Positions 49,019-60,309 of a DNA stretch of 64,000 nucleotides are shown here, one piece after another; the stretch's first letter is position 1; each line of letters begins with the position of its first letter. The notes beneath the pieces were generated by a model, which was not told the origin of the DNA, searched no databases, and saw only the letters and a program-made list of their open reading frames with translations. The translations under genes and the position numbers were made by a program. Where the stretch lies: contig NC_040021.1 in assembly GCF_000972845.2 (NCBI RefSeq), positions 7,917,291 to 7,981,290 of the forward strand. The letters run 5' to 3'. The DNA comes from Larimichthys crocea (lineage: Eukaryota > Chordata > Actinopteri > Sciaenidae).

Positions 49019-49445
49019 TGCACTCAAAAAAAAAAGTTTGGCCACTAATGCATTTCCATTACATAGAAATTTTCCATCCATTTGAATTACATGGCTTTAA
49101 TATAAATAAACTCACAAACCTAATGTGAAGCAGGTAATACGATTTATGTAATAGTACTAATAAGCCAAAAATAACTGCATTCATTTTTTGCTGTTGGGTT
49201 TGGGCAAACAAATTGGCTCTATTAATATTGAATGCATAAACCTGGTTACTACTACACTACTGTGTAGTGGAATCACATTGAGTTTATTAGTACTATTACA
49301 TAAATCTTATTACTTGCTTCACAGTAAGTTTATTAGATTATTTATATTAAACCTACGTAATTCAAATGGATGGAAATTTTCTATGTATGTAAAAGTCCTG
49401 CATTTTGGCCAAAATACGTGCCCAAAATATTTTTTGGAGTGCAGC
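49019..49445. repeat. imperfect inverted repeat (hairpin-forming)
   Basis: The arm at about 49,019-49,165 and the arm at about 49,285-49,445 are imperfect reverse complements. Shared phrases are 'ttccatccatttgaattac' with its complement, and 'atttatgtaatagtactaat' with its complement. The loop is about 120 bases. A short direct repeat, 'gttgggtttgggcaaac', occurs at 48,999 and 49,193. It could be a foldback element; no target duplication was found. Confidence 0.6.
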
Positions 49446-49949
49446 GTAGGGTAGTGGTAACCAGGTGTATTACAAACATAAAAACATTTTTGAATAATAA
49501 TAAGTGCTCACAGTGTAAACATTCATAAACAAATTGCATTAGAGACAGTTGAGCAGAAAAGGGAAATTGTGTGCCCAGATGAAAATGACAAACATAAATT
49601 AAGTAATTTGGATGTTTCAACAAAACTGTAAACATATGAATACCACATCAATATGTAGTGCATACATACATCAATGTGCACATGTCGTGAAAAACACATG
49701 TCGTGAAAAACAACCTTGTTCACTGTCCAGAACTCAGAATAATGCAGGACTGTGAACATGAGCAAGAATCAATTCCATATACTGTAGATTACATTACGCC
49801 AACAATGCTGAATACATTTTTTGTTTTGTTTTTTTAATTCCCAAAATATACTGCATGAATTAGTTTCAGGTGCCTGAACCTTTGTACCAAAGGAGAAAGC
49901 ATGAAGGAAACATCTCAACATTTTTGCTGCATGAGCTAACTTTTGTTTG

Positions 49950-50320
49950 TTGTTTTTGTACAGAGTAGTCTGCAACAATGTGTACAGGCTGGACAGAGCA
50001 TCATCATATTTCACACTGAAAACAAAGTGAGACTTGAACAGTTTATCTAATGCGCCCAAAGATGTACCTGACTGACATGGAAGAAGCTTTCCATCCCAAA
50101 GTATGTAGAAGCAAGTCCAAAGACAACTAAAAAGCATGAACTACAATATTAGGAATTAGATCAGAATGTCTTAACAAACCTTGTGAAATTTCACCAGATG
50201 ATCTATTGCCTCTTTGACACTGATCTTCTTGGGCCACTTCCTTTCCAGCTGGTTGTGGAGTAAAAAGATGCAGCGAGACAAGACGAGTTAGTCATTACAA
50301 ACTTGTCCTGTGAATCAGTC
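49950..50320 (-). pseudogene. fragment of a multi-copy fish gene of unknown function
   Basis: Two minus-strand blocks read as protein. The upstream block (about 50,180-50,300) gives RCIFLLHNQLERKW, then SVKEAIDHLVKFHK and a GT donor. The downstream block (about 49,960-50,110) gives LGALDKLFKSHFVFSVKY, then LSSLYTLLQTTLYK. The spacing and the '...FK.HFVF...LYTLLQTT.Y' pattern match a family of predicted teleost proteins I have seen in many copies, with no assigned function. The usual N-terminal part was not found, so I treat it as a relic. Confidence 0.5.
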
Positions 50321-50964
50321 AAACCTGTCTGACAGGGAGAAATGTGTCTGTACCTCCCTTCTGGCACCATGAGTTACTACTGTATGGTTACAGGAACGCC
50401 CTGAAACTTTGCAATGATTCTCAATAAAAATCACGAATGTAGCCTGATTGTTCCTCAATGCTAAAATCTTGTATTGTATTATGTGACAAATCTAAAGCCC
50501 CTCCCTCATTATAATGTATGTTAAATTGTCCTGTGTGCAAATCATCATCATGCTTTGGTATTTATCATCGATCTTACAGGACTACTGGTTAATACCTTTG
50601 TTTGGCTGCAAACGTGTCAGAAGATGAACGGCCTGTGTAGTCATCAGTAAATATTCAGGTAATATGTGTGACTATGCCACCTTTGATATAATACATAAGA
50701 AAAATCTGATTCCAAAAAAAAATAATTCAGATAAGAACTCTTTTCCCTTTCTTCTGTTGCTGACTTACTAGTTTAAAAAACAACTAGTTTAATTGTTTTT
50801 TTGGACAATTATCCTGCAGGATCCACAGTCTGTGAGCTATTTGTGTTCACTGTTCACATGCTGTTTCTGTTTGGAGCTACTTGCCAGCCTTCAAAGAAAG
50901 TAAGAGATGTCGATTGATCTGTCCATCTCTATTGTGTGTGCGCATGTTCATTCAGTTATTATCT

Positions 50965-51900
50965 AAGCCAGTGCATGAGAGGTTGTTGTTAGTGGTTGAA
51001 AGAGAGAGATCCTGACAAACCACTTTAGCTTAATCTCTTAAATGCAATGTATCCAGCTGTCAAAATGTTTTGTTACTGTGGTTATCCACTTTACTTAACC
51101 AAACCACCTATTACTACAACCCTTATGTGGCCAATAAATGTATAACCAAAGGTTATAATTAAATAATATAACAAATTAAAATTAATTAATTAAATTTGAT
51201 TTGATTTATTTGATAGGGATGGCGCAATTTAACATAGTTCTAATCTAAAGCATGAAACTGATGTGCTGCACAGAGATCATTTAAATTATACAGTCCATAG
51301 GTATTGCTAATTCTCAACTTCTGTCCCTAGTTAGGTTTTACATGTTCAGTGTGATTAAAATATACAGCTTTAGGTTTCATAGAAGCAGAGTGCAATATAG
51401 AAACGTAGAATTATCACGCAACTTAAACATGATGACACTGCAGACCTGTACATGAGGAGATTTTCTCTATCCGAACCATAATTGAGTACCCCTGACTTAC
51501 AGCATTACATACTTCTTCATTTAAATACTTCAAACTTTTCTTCTTCCCAGAGCACAAAGTTACATGCAAGAACAGACATGAAAGGCACATATGCCTTTGT
51601 TGTAAAATCGTTATATCTAGAATTTATTTTATTTCAGCTGGTAATTTGTTCCCTAGGATATGATTAATAGTTGGACAGACTGGACAGACTGGTTGTAAAT
51701 TATCTAGGACGGTGCATGACAGGTTGTTGTTAATAGTTGAAACAGGTATATTGACTAACCTCTCACAACCCAATGTACCCAGCTTTCCAAATGGTCTGTT
51801 ACTGTGAGACTAATTATCTAATTTATTTAACCACAACACCTAAATAACCAAACTGCCCCCACGTGGCCAAGAAATGCATATTGCAAGTGTGGCAGGAGGG
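50965..51900 (+). repeat. two direct copies of a locus-restricted repeat
   Basis: Copies at about 50,965-51,140 and 51,700-51,880 share 'gtgcatga.aggttgttgtta', 'aatgta.ccagct', 'gttactgtg' and 'gtggccaa.aaatg'. Related copies are at about 55,690-55,870 (reverse), 57,320-57,480 and 58,340-58,500. I know of no named family for it. Confidence 0.6.
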
Positions 51901-52284
51901 CGAGAATAGCTATGACAAGGATGACCGAGATGTCACTTTTCGAGGATAGGTCGACAGCGCCACCTGGGGAGAACTAAACCCCCGGAACTCAGCAACTTTA
52001 ACTTAACTATGCTCAAGTTTAATGGTCACACAGGTTCAATAATACACATAATCAAGTGTGATTTTATTTAAATAAATAAATAAAAATCTACTTTGTGCAT
52101 CAAAAATAATCAAACCAATCAAGTGACTAAAGAATATATAGGTCATAAACCATCACAATGATAAGCAACTGTGGCAGACATGTATCGTAGCTTCACTGCT
52201 GTCCAAAATAAAACAAAGCAAGGGATGTACAAACAAAAAGCCCCTAAATTTATTAGTGTAATGTGTATTTTGATATAGTTTCTT

Positions 52285-55200
52285 AACTGTAGTGGCACCA
52301 ATGGCAGAAGTTTACCAGATTGCATTCAGTTGACTTCCTCCCTCCTCCTCTTGTCTGTCTTATTTTTTCATATTTCAACATTACTGGAAGAAAGATGTGA
52401 ATATACATAGACAGAAATATTCCTCCTGTGTAAGCATGCTAGTTTTAGTAAAACACCCAAAGAACATAAGGTTTTCCCACATCCACACAGTGGGAAAGTA
52501 TTCTCCCCCCTTATTTTACATTCTGCACGATGCACTGCAGAGTTTCTTTACAGCACCTTTCAAAAGTGCTTATCTCCTGAGGAAATGTTGACAGTGTTGA
52601 TGTAGTAGGAATCACTTTGTATCTTCGTGCACCCCTCACTGGGTGTGTGTATGCACCTTTGGGTGTATGTGTGTACATTCAAAATTTCCAGGGGTTTGTG
52701 TGGATGTAGGCTCACATCAGGATAGTTGAGGAAAACATGGCAAATGTGTGATTTAGTTCAAAGAAAAGAAAGTGTGACGAAAATACAAACTGTTACTTCT
52801 GTTATTATTATGTGCATGTGTGCTGATATAAAATTCAGATTCACTGGCTAATACTCACATTTCACATTGCTGTTAATTAGTACTGCTATCCAGCACCTCC
52901 TGCTGTCTGTATAACATATCAGCTCCCACCACCTGTTGAAAACTAGTCTGCATTACTCACACCACATCACATCTTCATGTAACCAATGAGCTCATTAGTG
53001 CAGGAAGAATAAGTTGTGTAAAGTTATGAGTGAACTCAGTGACAAAAGAGATTTGATGCATCAGTATTTTTTATTGCAACAGACTGTTGATGTGTTATTT
53101 TATTATTTTATAATCACAAAGAAGAAAAGACAGACTGATTAATAGGCATTTTCCATTATAGGAAAAGCACAGGTGTAAATAATAATATTAATTATGGCTG
53201 TATTCCATTTAGATGTCAGGGTACTTTTCAACCGGTCTATTCTCACTTTGTGCTTAATGTCATTTTGCAACTCAGGTGTGACCTTGTTTCAAATGTTAAA
53301 TCACTTCCATACATCCAAGGAATATTGGTTTATTAATTCTTCCTACTCTTCACAACACAAGCACAGTGTTTGTTTAGGATGCTAGCACAAGAATAAAATA
53401 TGGTTCAGCCAGGTTTAAATATTTCAGGTATTACATGCCTCCATTTTCCTCATGGGGCTTGTTATAAATAAATGTCATCTTATCTAAATGTACAGCAGCT
53501 CCAGCCTCCATTGATTGATTGTCCAAAAGTAGGACATGTAAACTTTTTAATTCTTTCCCAATGAGGCAACTTACGTTTCGAAGATCTCCCCTGTGTCAAA
53601 GGCTGGGATCATTGCGTTAACAGTAACAGCCTCAATGTAGAGTGGCTGTTCACAGTCATACACGCTGTTTTTGGCTGACACTGAGTCCCCAGAACGATCA
53701 GTTTCAACCCAGTCGCTCCAGCACACTGCAACAAGGAACAAATGACAGACGGGATGAGTGCTGGAAAGCTGTGGCGCCAAAGCACAATTCCAAACTACTA
53801 TATTTCCTGCTAAAATGCCTGATGCAAAAATGTAAAATGAGCTGAAAAACAGACGAATAGTGTCATAACGTCTAAAGTTTGAATGAAGTCTGTATCTGAA
53901 AGTATGTAGAAGTAGTGAAAGTTTGAGGTTTGTAGAAAGATTTGAAGTTTGTTCTATCCATTTCAAACATTAACTTTTTTGAGGAAAAGTTGAATATTTT
54001 AAAAAGTATGAAAGGTTTGAATTATTCAAATACACGCCATTATGTGGTGAATGAGCTGAACATAGTGACATTTGAATGGTTTTCTAGCACAAGTATCTGG
54101 TGGAAATTAAAAGTGTTGAAGGTTTGTGGAAAGATTTGCAGGTTGTGCCCTTCATTTTTAATGTAATAATATTGAACATGGTAAAAGCTGAATATTTAAA
54201 AAGTGTGAATGGTACGAATGAGTAAAATAATAGCCATCATGTTCTAAATGAGCTGAACATTGTGATATTTGAATGGTGGACAAAATGGGAGTAGTTGGGT
54301 GCCAAAAAAAATGGGTGCAAGAATAATAATAAAGATTTGAAGAACAATATTGTGGACGCAGATTCAGCATCCACGCAGCTTAACACTCGACAATGTTCTC
54401 ATACAGTACAGTACCTCCTCCTCCACAGAAAGGGGGATAGCAGCTGAAACGAATTTTCACATCACTGTTCTCGGTTTCGGTCTCAATATCTATTGGGTTA
54501 GAGCAGATCTTTTCTGGATGCTCTCGATGAAGACGTTGGAAGGTTTTCGAGTTGTCCTCACTGGAGTCAGCTTTTTCAAACCATGGTGTCCAGCATTCTG
54601 GAGAAGGTATTGAAATTGAGAAAAGTTAGTAACAGGATAAAGAACAGAAGAGATTAGATCTAGACCAGTCTTTAATGTAAAAAAAAGATACAAAGACACA
54701 GGCAATGTAAATGTTAAAAAGCAAAATATGTGATCTGCTTACGAAAGTGGGTGGGACAGTAGCAGGGCCATCCTGCTGAACATCCTGAAACAAAACAGTA
54801 GATGTCAGAACTTTCTATTCAAAGTGAAACACTGAATAGTTTAGTTTGTACTTCAACCATCAGGATTTTTACTGAAATCAGTCACTAACCTGGCTTCATT
54901 TGATTGAAGTGGGATGCTCCTGTGTGACAAAGTATTTTCATTTTTTAAATTTTATTTTTAAATCTTACTAGCTCACAAAAACATGTTAGAATTATTCTTT
55001 CCACTCCTAAAGCATAACTGTTATTTTCCCACACTCATGAAGATACCGCACACTGGATGGACAACAGTGAAGGTTTTTACTTTTTTTAACTGCTGCCTTG
55101 GGTGATCCTTGCTGGTGGCTTTCTGTTAAAAATAATCAGGAGCATGTTATAAACTGAGACTGAATCTGATTATAGAGTAATCAAAATTGTACTTATAATC

Positions 55201-56480
55201 ATGACCATTGCAGTTATCGAGATGATCCTACCATATATCAGTCCAGCAACAATGGCAATTGTTAACTATTGGAGAAAATTTAAAAGGTTAAAATCCCACA
55301 ATATACAGACCTTGCACATTTCTATAGAAAATGTCGAAAAACATATTTATGTTGAAAATATAATACAAAAAGTCATACCAGTTTGATCATGATTGCAGAT
55401 AATAAGGGGCCTGTAGAGAAGTTTTGAATTTATGAATACAAAGTACTGTGTGCAGTATTAAAACAAGTAAAAAATTCAAAAATTCTCATCGGAAGTTTTG
55501 CCGCTCACACCCAAAGAAAACAACACCTCAATTATTTCTTAAATGAATGGTTGGAAATAATGTGTTCAGCTCCACCTTTGTTCTGTCTGCCACAATTCAG
55601 ACAAACATTTGGCTGCCTCTTGCACTTAGCGGTCATGCTATCTCCGCAAAGGATAACTCAAGTGCAAGCAGCAATTAGTGCGTAGCATCTGTACATTACA
55701 ATTAATGTAGGAGCTGTTTAGGCGTGGAGAATAATTTGTCTCACGGTAACATAGCATTTTGGCACCTGAGTACATTACGTCTGAGAGGTGGTAAACCACA
55801 GGTGGTTTTATAAAGATCTTCCTATCAAACACTAACAATGGGCAATCATGCACTGTCCTAGATAACTTCCAACCAGTCTGTCCAGATCGTTAAACGACAG
55901 TGAACAAACAACACAATGGGACAATAAATGTCACTCTGAAACACATTACCAACTGAAATCAAGAGATAAATAAAAATGTTTAGAACAAAGGTTAAAGCAA
56001 CATTTGTAACATTTATAACATTTGTACCTTAAAATAACTAAGCTAAATAACTACTGCTAAAACCAGACGTGGTCAAATCTTCATAAGAAACACTGAGATA
56101 GCCAATGACATAGTCAACTAATTCATAAACTAATTCATATCCCACAGGGTTTGGAGGCTCAATACTACCATAAATATTTGAGCAAGACTTAACCCTTTGT
56201 CAAATACTTTTGTTTATCAACAGATACCGGTAAAATTACATAACCATCACCCTCAGCTGTACTTCATAATTAAGTGTTAAAAAGCAAATGTTAAACTAAC
56301 AGGAAGGGAAGCCTTCTCAGGGAAGGAACCCAGGGAGCTGGAGGCCACCAAAGCTCACACAATAGAGACTAACACAGCAAAGAGGCAGGAAGAACTACAG
56401 AAGTTGAAGGGACTGGAAGAACCACAGGGATTGGAGGAACTATAAGAAATGGAGGGATTGGAAGAACCATGAGGACTGGA
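52285..56480. repeat. left arm of a large inverted repeat (carries copy C)
   Basis: Sequence is the imperfect reverse complement of about 57,654-61,700. Matches recur along the whole arm: 52,300-52,360 with 61,660-61,700; 52,500-52,730 with 61,195-61,410; the 3' UTR of C with that of D; all seven coding exons; and 56,281-56,400 with 57,820-57,945. Small and medium indels separate the arms, so the duplication is not recent or has not been kept uniform. Confidence 0.88.
53571..55390 (-). CDS. WxxW-domain secreted protein, copy C (terminal exon lost)
   Basis: Exons (minus): 55379-55390, 55232-55265, 55081-55122, 54890-54919, 54743-54784, 54415-54597, 53575-53725. All have GT-AG borders and consistent phases. 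The protein has the same split signal peptide (MIKLLTIAIVAGLIY), a short basic linker, one exon pair (CSAGWPCYCPTHF), the half WxxW module (CWTPWFEKAD...CYPPFCGGGG) with an acidic insertion (EIDIETETENSD-like), and the start of the second WxxW (VCWSDWVE...GEIFE). The exon with the remaining WxxW cysteines and the Gly-rich tail is absent: intron sequence passes straight into the 3' UTR block near 53,200-53,230. If the last donor is not used, a TAA built into it (53,571-53,573) ends the protein. The upstream promoter segment seen for copy D is deleted. It may be a pseudogene. Confidence 0.65.
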
Positions 56481-57653
56481 GGAATTTGGACTGCCATGGT
56501 GACAGTGCATGAGGAGCAGGTGCACTGGACCGCTGATGGAGAATTAGGGACTGTTGACTGGACACTGATGGTGGGAAGTGGAAAGTTTTGCAGATCAATC
56601 TCAACCAAGGAGATGATGTGTTCAGCTCCATCTTTGTTTTGTCACAGTCAAACCTCATTTTCTTGCATACCTGTTTCACAAATGTAATTACAAGAGGATA
56701 CAATGGGTTGAAACAGGCACACAATAGGTCCAAAGACATATCCTGTTTCAGAATTATCTGAATGCAACATTTCAGCTCTTTTTCATGAGAAATGCTGAGA
56801 AGGTCAATTCTCTGGTCACTTACAACCAGACCCACCAAAAACCACAATGTGGTGTGGAGGATCCTGTAAAACTACATACCCATCACCCTCAGCTGTACTG
56901 TGTGTTTATGCCATGTGGCTGAAAACTTCCTCTTCCCGGTTGTCCAAAATGCTTGTAGTACAAATATTAACACTCTGCATTGCTGCGAGCTCACAGACTG
57001 CCTGGATAATAAACTTAGCTAACACGAGCTAACAGCAGCTATAGCTCATAATAGTTTACTTAACGGTCCATCAGGACACTGTAAATCACAAAGAGTTGAT
57101 ACACAGCAGCCAGAAGACGCTAGATCAAAAACCAGAAAACATTCTCACCTTCAATTATGATCCAGTTACCAAAATTACTGAAATAGTTGGTGGTGTGTAA
57201 CTTAGTGTTGTGAGTGAGTTATTGTACACAGAGTGCAAAGTTACATAGTGTCAGAAGAGACATATGGGGCGCAGAGTGGAAATCTTTAACAACCTGGGAC
57301 TTGTAAACCCTTGACAACCCTTGTAAGTTATCTAGGGCAGTGTGTGATTGGCCATTGTTAGTGTTTGATAGGAAGATCATCACAAAACCACCTGTGGTTT
57401 ACTACCTCTCATACAGAATGTACCCAGCCATCAAAATGATATGTTACTGTGAGACAAATTATGGTCCACCAAATAATTGTAATGTGAAAATGCTATGCAC
57501 TAATTCTTATCTGCCACCTGCATATGAATCAACCTTTTATAATGGCCGAGATAGCATGACAGTTGCTTTTAACTGCAAGAGGAAGCCAAATGAAATTTTT
57601 GTCAGAATTATGGCATTTGCTGCAGCTGTGCAGTTTCAGCTATCCCCCACACC
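56481..57653. repeat. spacer of the inverted repeat
   Basis: About 1.2 kb between the arms. It is not plain unique DNA: 56,920-57,060 resembles the 5' flank of copy A, 57,320-57,640 is a direct copy of about 58,340-58,620, and 56,590-56,690 resembles 55,560-55,620. No gene is supported. Confidence 0.6.
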
Positions 57654-57843
57654 AGTCCCTGTAGTTCTTCCAGTCCCTGTAGTTCTTCCAGTCCCTGTGG
57701 TTCTTCCAATCGCTGTGGTTCTTCCAGTCCCTCTATTTCTTATAGTTTCTCCAATCCCTGTGGTTCTTCCAATCCCTCCATTTCTTATAGTTTCTCCAAT
57801 CCCTGTGGTTCTTCCAGTCCCTTCAACTTCTGTAGTTCTTCCT
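57654..57843. repeat. 18-bp minisatellite, longer in the right arm
   Basis: About ten imperfect copies of an 18-base unit such as 'gtagttcttccagtccct'. The left-arm equivalent (about 56,396-56,480) has only about five. The long open frame through it (VVLPVP repeats) is a by-product of the unit length being a multiple of three. Confidence 0.85.
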
Positions 57844-58761
57844 GCCTCTTTGCTGTGGTACTCTCTATTGTGTGAGCTTTGGTGGCCTCCAGCTCCCTGG
57901 GTTCCTTCCCTGAGAAGGCTTCCCTTCCTGTTAGTTTAACATTTGCTTTTTAACACTAAATACGAAGTACAGCTGAGGGTGATGGTTATGTAATTTTACC
58001 GGTTCTGGTGATAAACAAAAGTATTTGACAAAGGGTTAAGTCTTGCTCAGATATTTATGGTAGCATTGAGTCTCCAAAACCTGTGGTAATTAGTTGATTA
58101 TCTCATTGGCCATCTCAGTGTTTCTTATGAAGATTTGACCACCTCTGGTTTTAGCAGTAGTTATTTAGCTTATTTTAAGGTACAAATGTTATAAATGTTA
58201 CAAATGTTGCTTTAACCTTTTAACATTTTTTTTTATCTGGAATTAATTTGATTTCAGTTGGTAATGTGTTTCAGAGTCAAGAGACATTTATTGTCCCATT
58301 GTGTTGTTTGTTCACTGTCGTTTAACGACCTGGACAAACTGGTTGGAAGTTATCTAGGACAGTGCATGATTGCTCATTGTTAGTGTTTGATAGGAAGATC
58401 TTTACAAAACCACCTGTGGTTTACCACCTCTCAGACGTAATGTACTCAGGTGCCAAAATGCTATGTTACCGTGAGACAAATTATTCTCCACACCTAAACA
58501 GCTCCTACATTAATTATAATATGAAGATGCTATGCACTGATGCACAGATGAGACAGCATGACAGCTGCCTTTAAGTGCAAGAGGCAGCCAAATGTTTGTC
58601 TGAATTGTGGCAGACAGAACAAAGGTGGAGCTGAACACATTATTTCCAACCATTTATTTAAGAAATAATTGAGGTGTTGTTTTCTTTGGGTGTGAGCGGC
58701 AAAACTTCCGATGAGCATCATTGTTTACGTCTCTTGGTATCCTAAATATCTTCGAGTACTG

Positions 58762-58862
58762 TATTTAAGGAGAGAGACCGAAGATGCTCATTCATCCCAC
58801 AGAGGTTCATGAAACCATACTGAGAGTTCCTGTATCCAGTTTCTTCTGTTCTGCAGAGAAAG
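58762..58862 (+). promoter_or_regulatory. putative TATA box and 5' UTR exon of copy D
   Basis: A TATTTAAGG box at 58,762-58,770 is followed by about 90 bases without ATG-led coding potential, ending in gagaaag with a GT donor at 58,863. A matching acceptor (ttctacag) lies at 59,034, 20 bases before the start codon. This makes a short non-coding first exon (about 58,795-58,862) likely. The transcription start is inferred from TATA spacing only. Confidence 0.5.
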
Positions 58863-59054
58863 GTAACATAATATCTCTTCTGCGTTTAAGTTTTAAAAAT
58901 TTCAAGTAGCCTCTGATTGTGACATACTAAAGCTGCGTTTCTGTGAATGAGAATTTTTTGTTTTAAGTGAACGTTTACTTGTTTTAATATTGCACACAGT
59001 ACTTTGTATTCATAAATTCAAAACTTTTCTACAGGCCCCTTATTATCTGCAATC

Positions 59055-60309
59055 ATGATCAAACTGGTATGACTTTTTGTATTATATTTTCAACATAAAT
59101 ATGTTTTGACATTTTCTATAGAAATGTGCAAGATCCATATATTGTGGGATTTTAACCTTTTAAATTTTCTCCAATAGTTAACAATTGTCATTGTTGCTGG
59201 ACTGATATATGGTAGGATCATCTCAATAATTGCAATGGTCATGATTATAAGTACAATTTTGATTACTCTATAATCAGAAATAGATTCAGTCACATTATAT
59301 AACATGCTCTTGATTTTTTTTAACAGAAAGCCACCAGCAAGGATCACCCAAGGCAGCAGTTAAAAAAGGTAAAAACCTTCGCTGTTGTCCATCCAATGTG
59401 CGGTATCTTCATGAGTGTGGGAAAATAACAGTTATGCTTTAGGAGTGGGAAAAAAATCGAACATGTTTTTGCGAGCTAGTAAGACTTTCTTTCTTTCTTT
59501 TTTTTAAATACTTTTTCCTTTGTCACACAGGAGCATCCCACTTCAATCAAATGAAGCCAGGTTAGTGACTGATTTCAGTAAAAATCCTGATGGTTGAAGT
59601 ACAAACTAAACTATTCAGTGTTTCACTTTGTATAGAAAGTTCTGACATCTGTTTTTTATTTCAGGATGTTCAGCAGGATGGCCCTGCTACTATCCCACCC
59701 ACCTCCGTAAGCAGATCACACCTTTTGTTATTTACATTTACATTGCATGTGTCTTTGATCTAGATCAAATCTCTTCTGTTTCTAATCCTGTTGCTAACTT
59801 ATCTCAATTTCAATACCTTGGCCAGAATGCTGGACACCATGGTTTGAAAAAGCTGACTCCAGTGATGACGACTGGGAGACCTTCCACTATCTTCATAGAG
59901 AGCATCCAGAAAAGATCTGCCCCAACCCAGTAGATCTTGAGACTGATGGTGTGAAAATTCGTTTCAGCTGCTATCCCCCTTTCTGTGGAGGAGGAGGTAC
60001 TGTACTGTATGAGAACATTGTCATAAGCTGCAAATACAAAGTGGATTTCTCCTTGTCTTTCATTGTTTCTGTGTACAGGCATTCATTTAGAATTGTGTTT
60101 TGGCACCACAGTTTTCTACCACTGATTCTGTCTCTCATTTGTTCCTTGTTGCAGTGTGCTGGAATGACTGGACTGAAACTGATCGTTCTGGGGACTCAGT
60201 GTCAGCCAAAAACAGCGTGTATGACTGTGAACAGCCACTCTACATTGAGGCTGTTACTGTTAACGCAATGATCCCAGCCTTCGACACAGGGGAGATCTTC
60301 AGAGCGTAA
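59055..60309 (+). CDS. WxxW-domain secreted protein, copy D (terminal exon lost)
   Basis: Exons: 59055-59066, 59178-59211, 59327-59368, 59531-59560, 59665-59706, 59826-59996, 60155-60305. Frame and splice borders are intact throughout. The product has the signal peptide MIKLLTIVIVAGLIY, a linker ESHQQGSPKAAVKK, GASHFNQMKP, one CSAGWPCYYPTHL exon, the half WxxW module (CWTPWFEKADSSDDDWETF...CYPPFCGGGG) and the start of a second WxxW (VCWNDWTE...GEIFRA). No equivalent of the terminal exon of copy A is found before the shared 3' UTR (from about 60,730). If the last donor is read through, TAA at 60,307-60,309 gives about 161 residues. Splicing to an acceptor near 60,597 would instead add about 20 unrelated residues. 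D has the best promoter candidate of the copies, so it may be expressed. Confidence 0.72.

Noticed and set aside
57340..57939. 199-codon open frame with VVLPVP repeats
   Set aside because: Most of it is the 18-base minisatellite, and the left-arm equivalent does not keep the frame. No splice or domain support.
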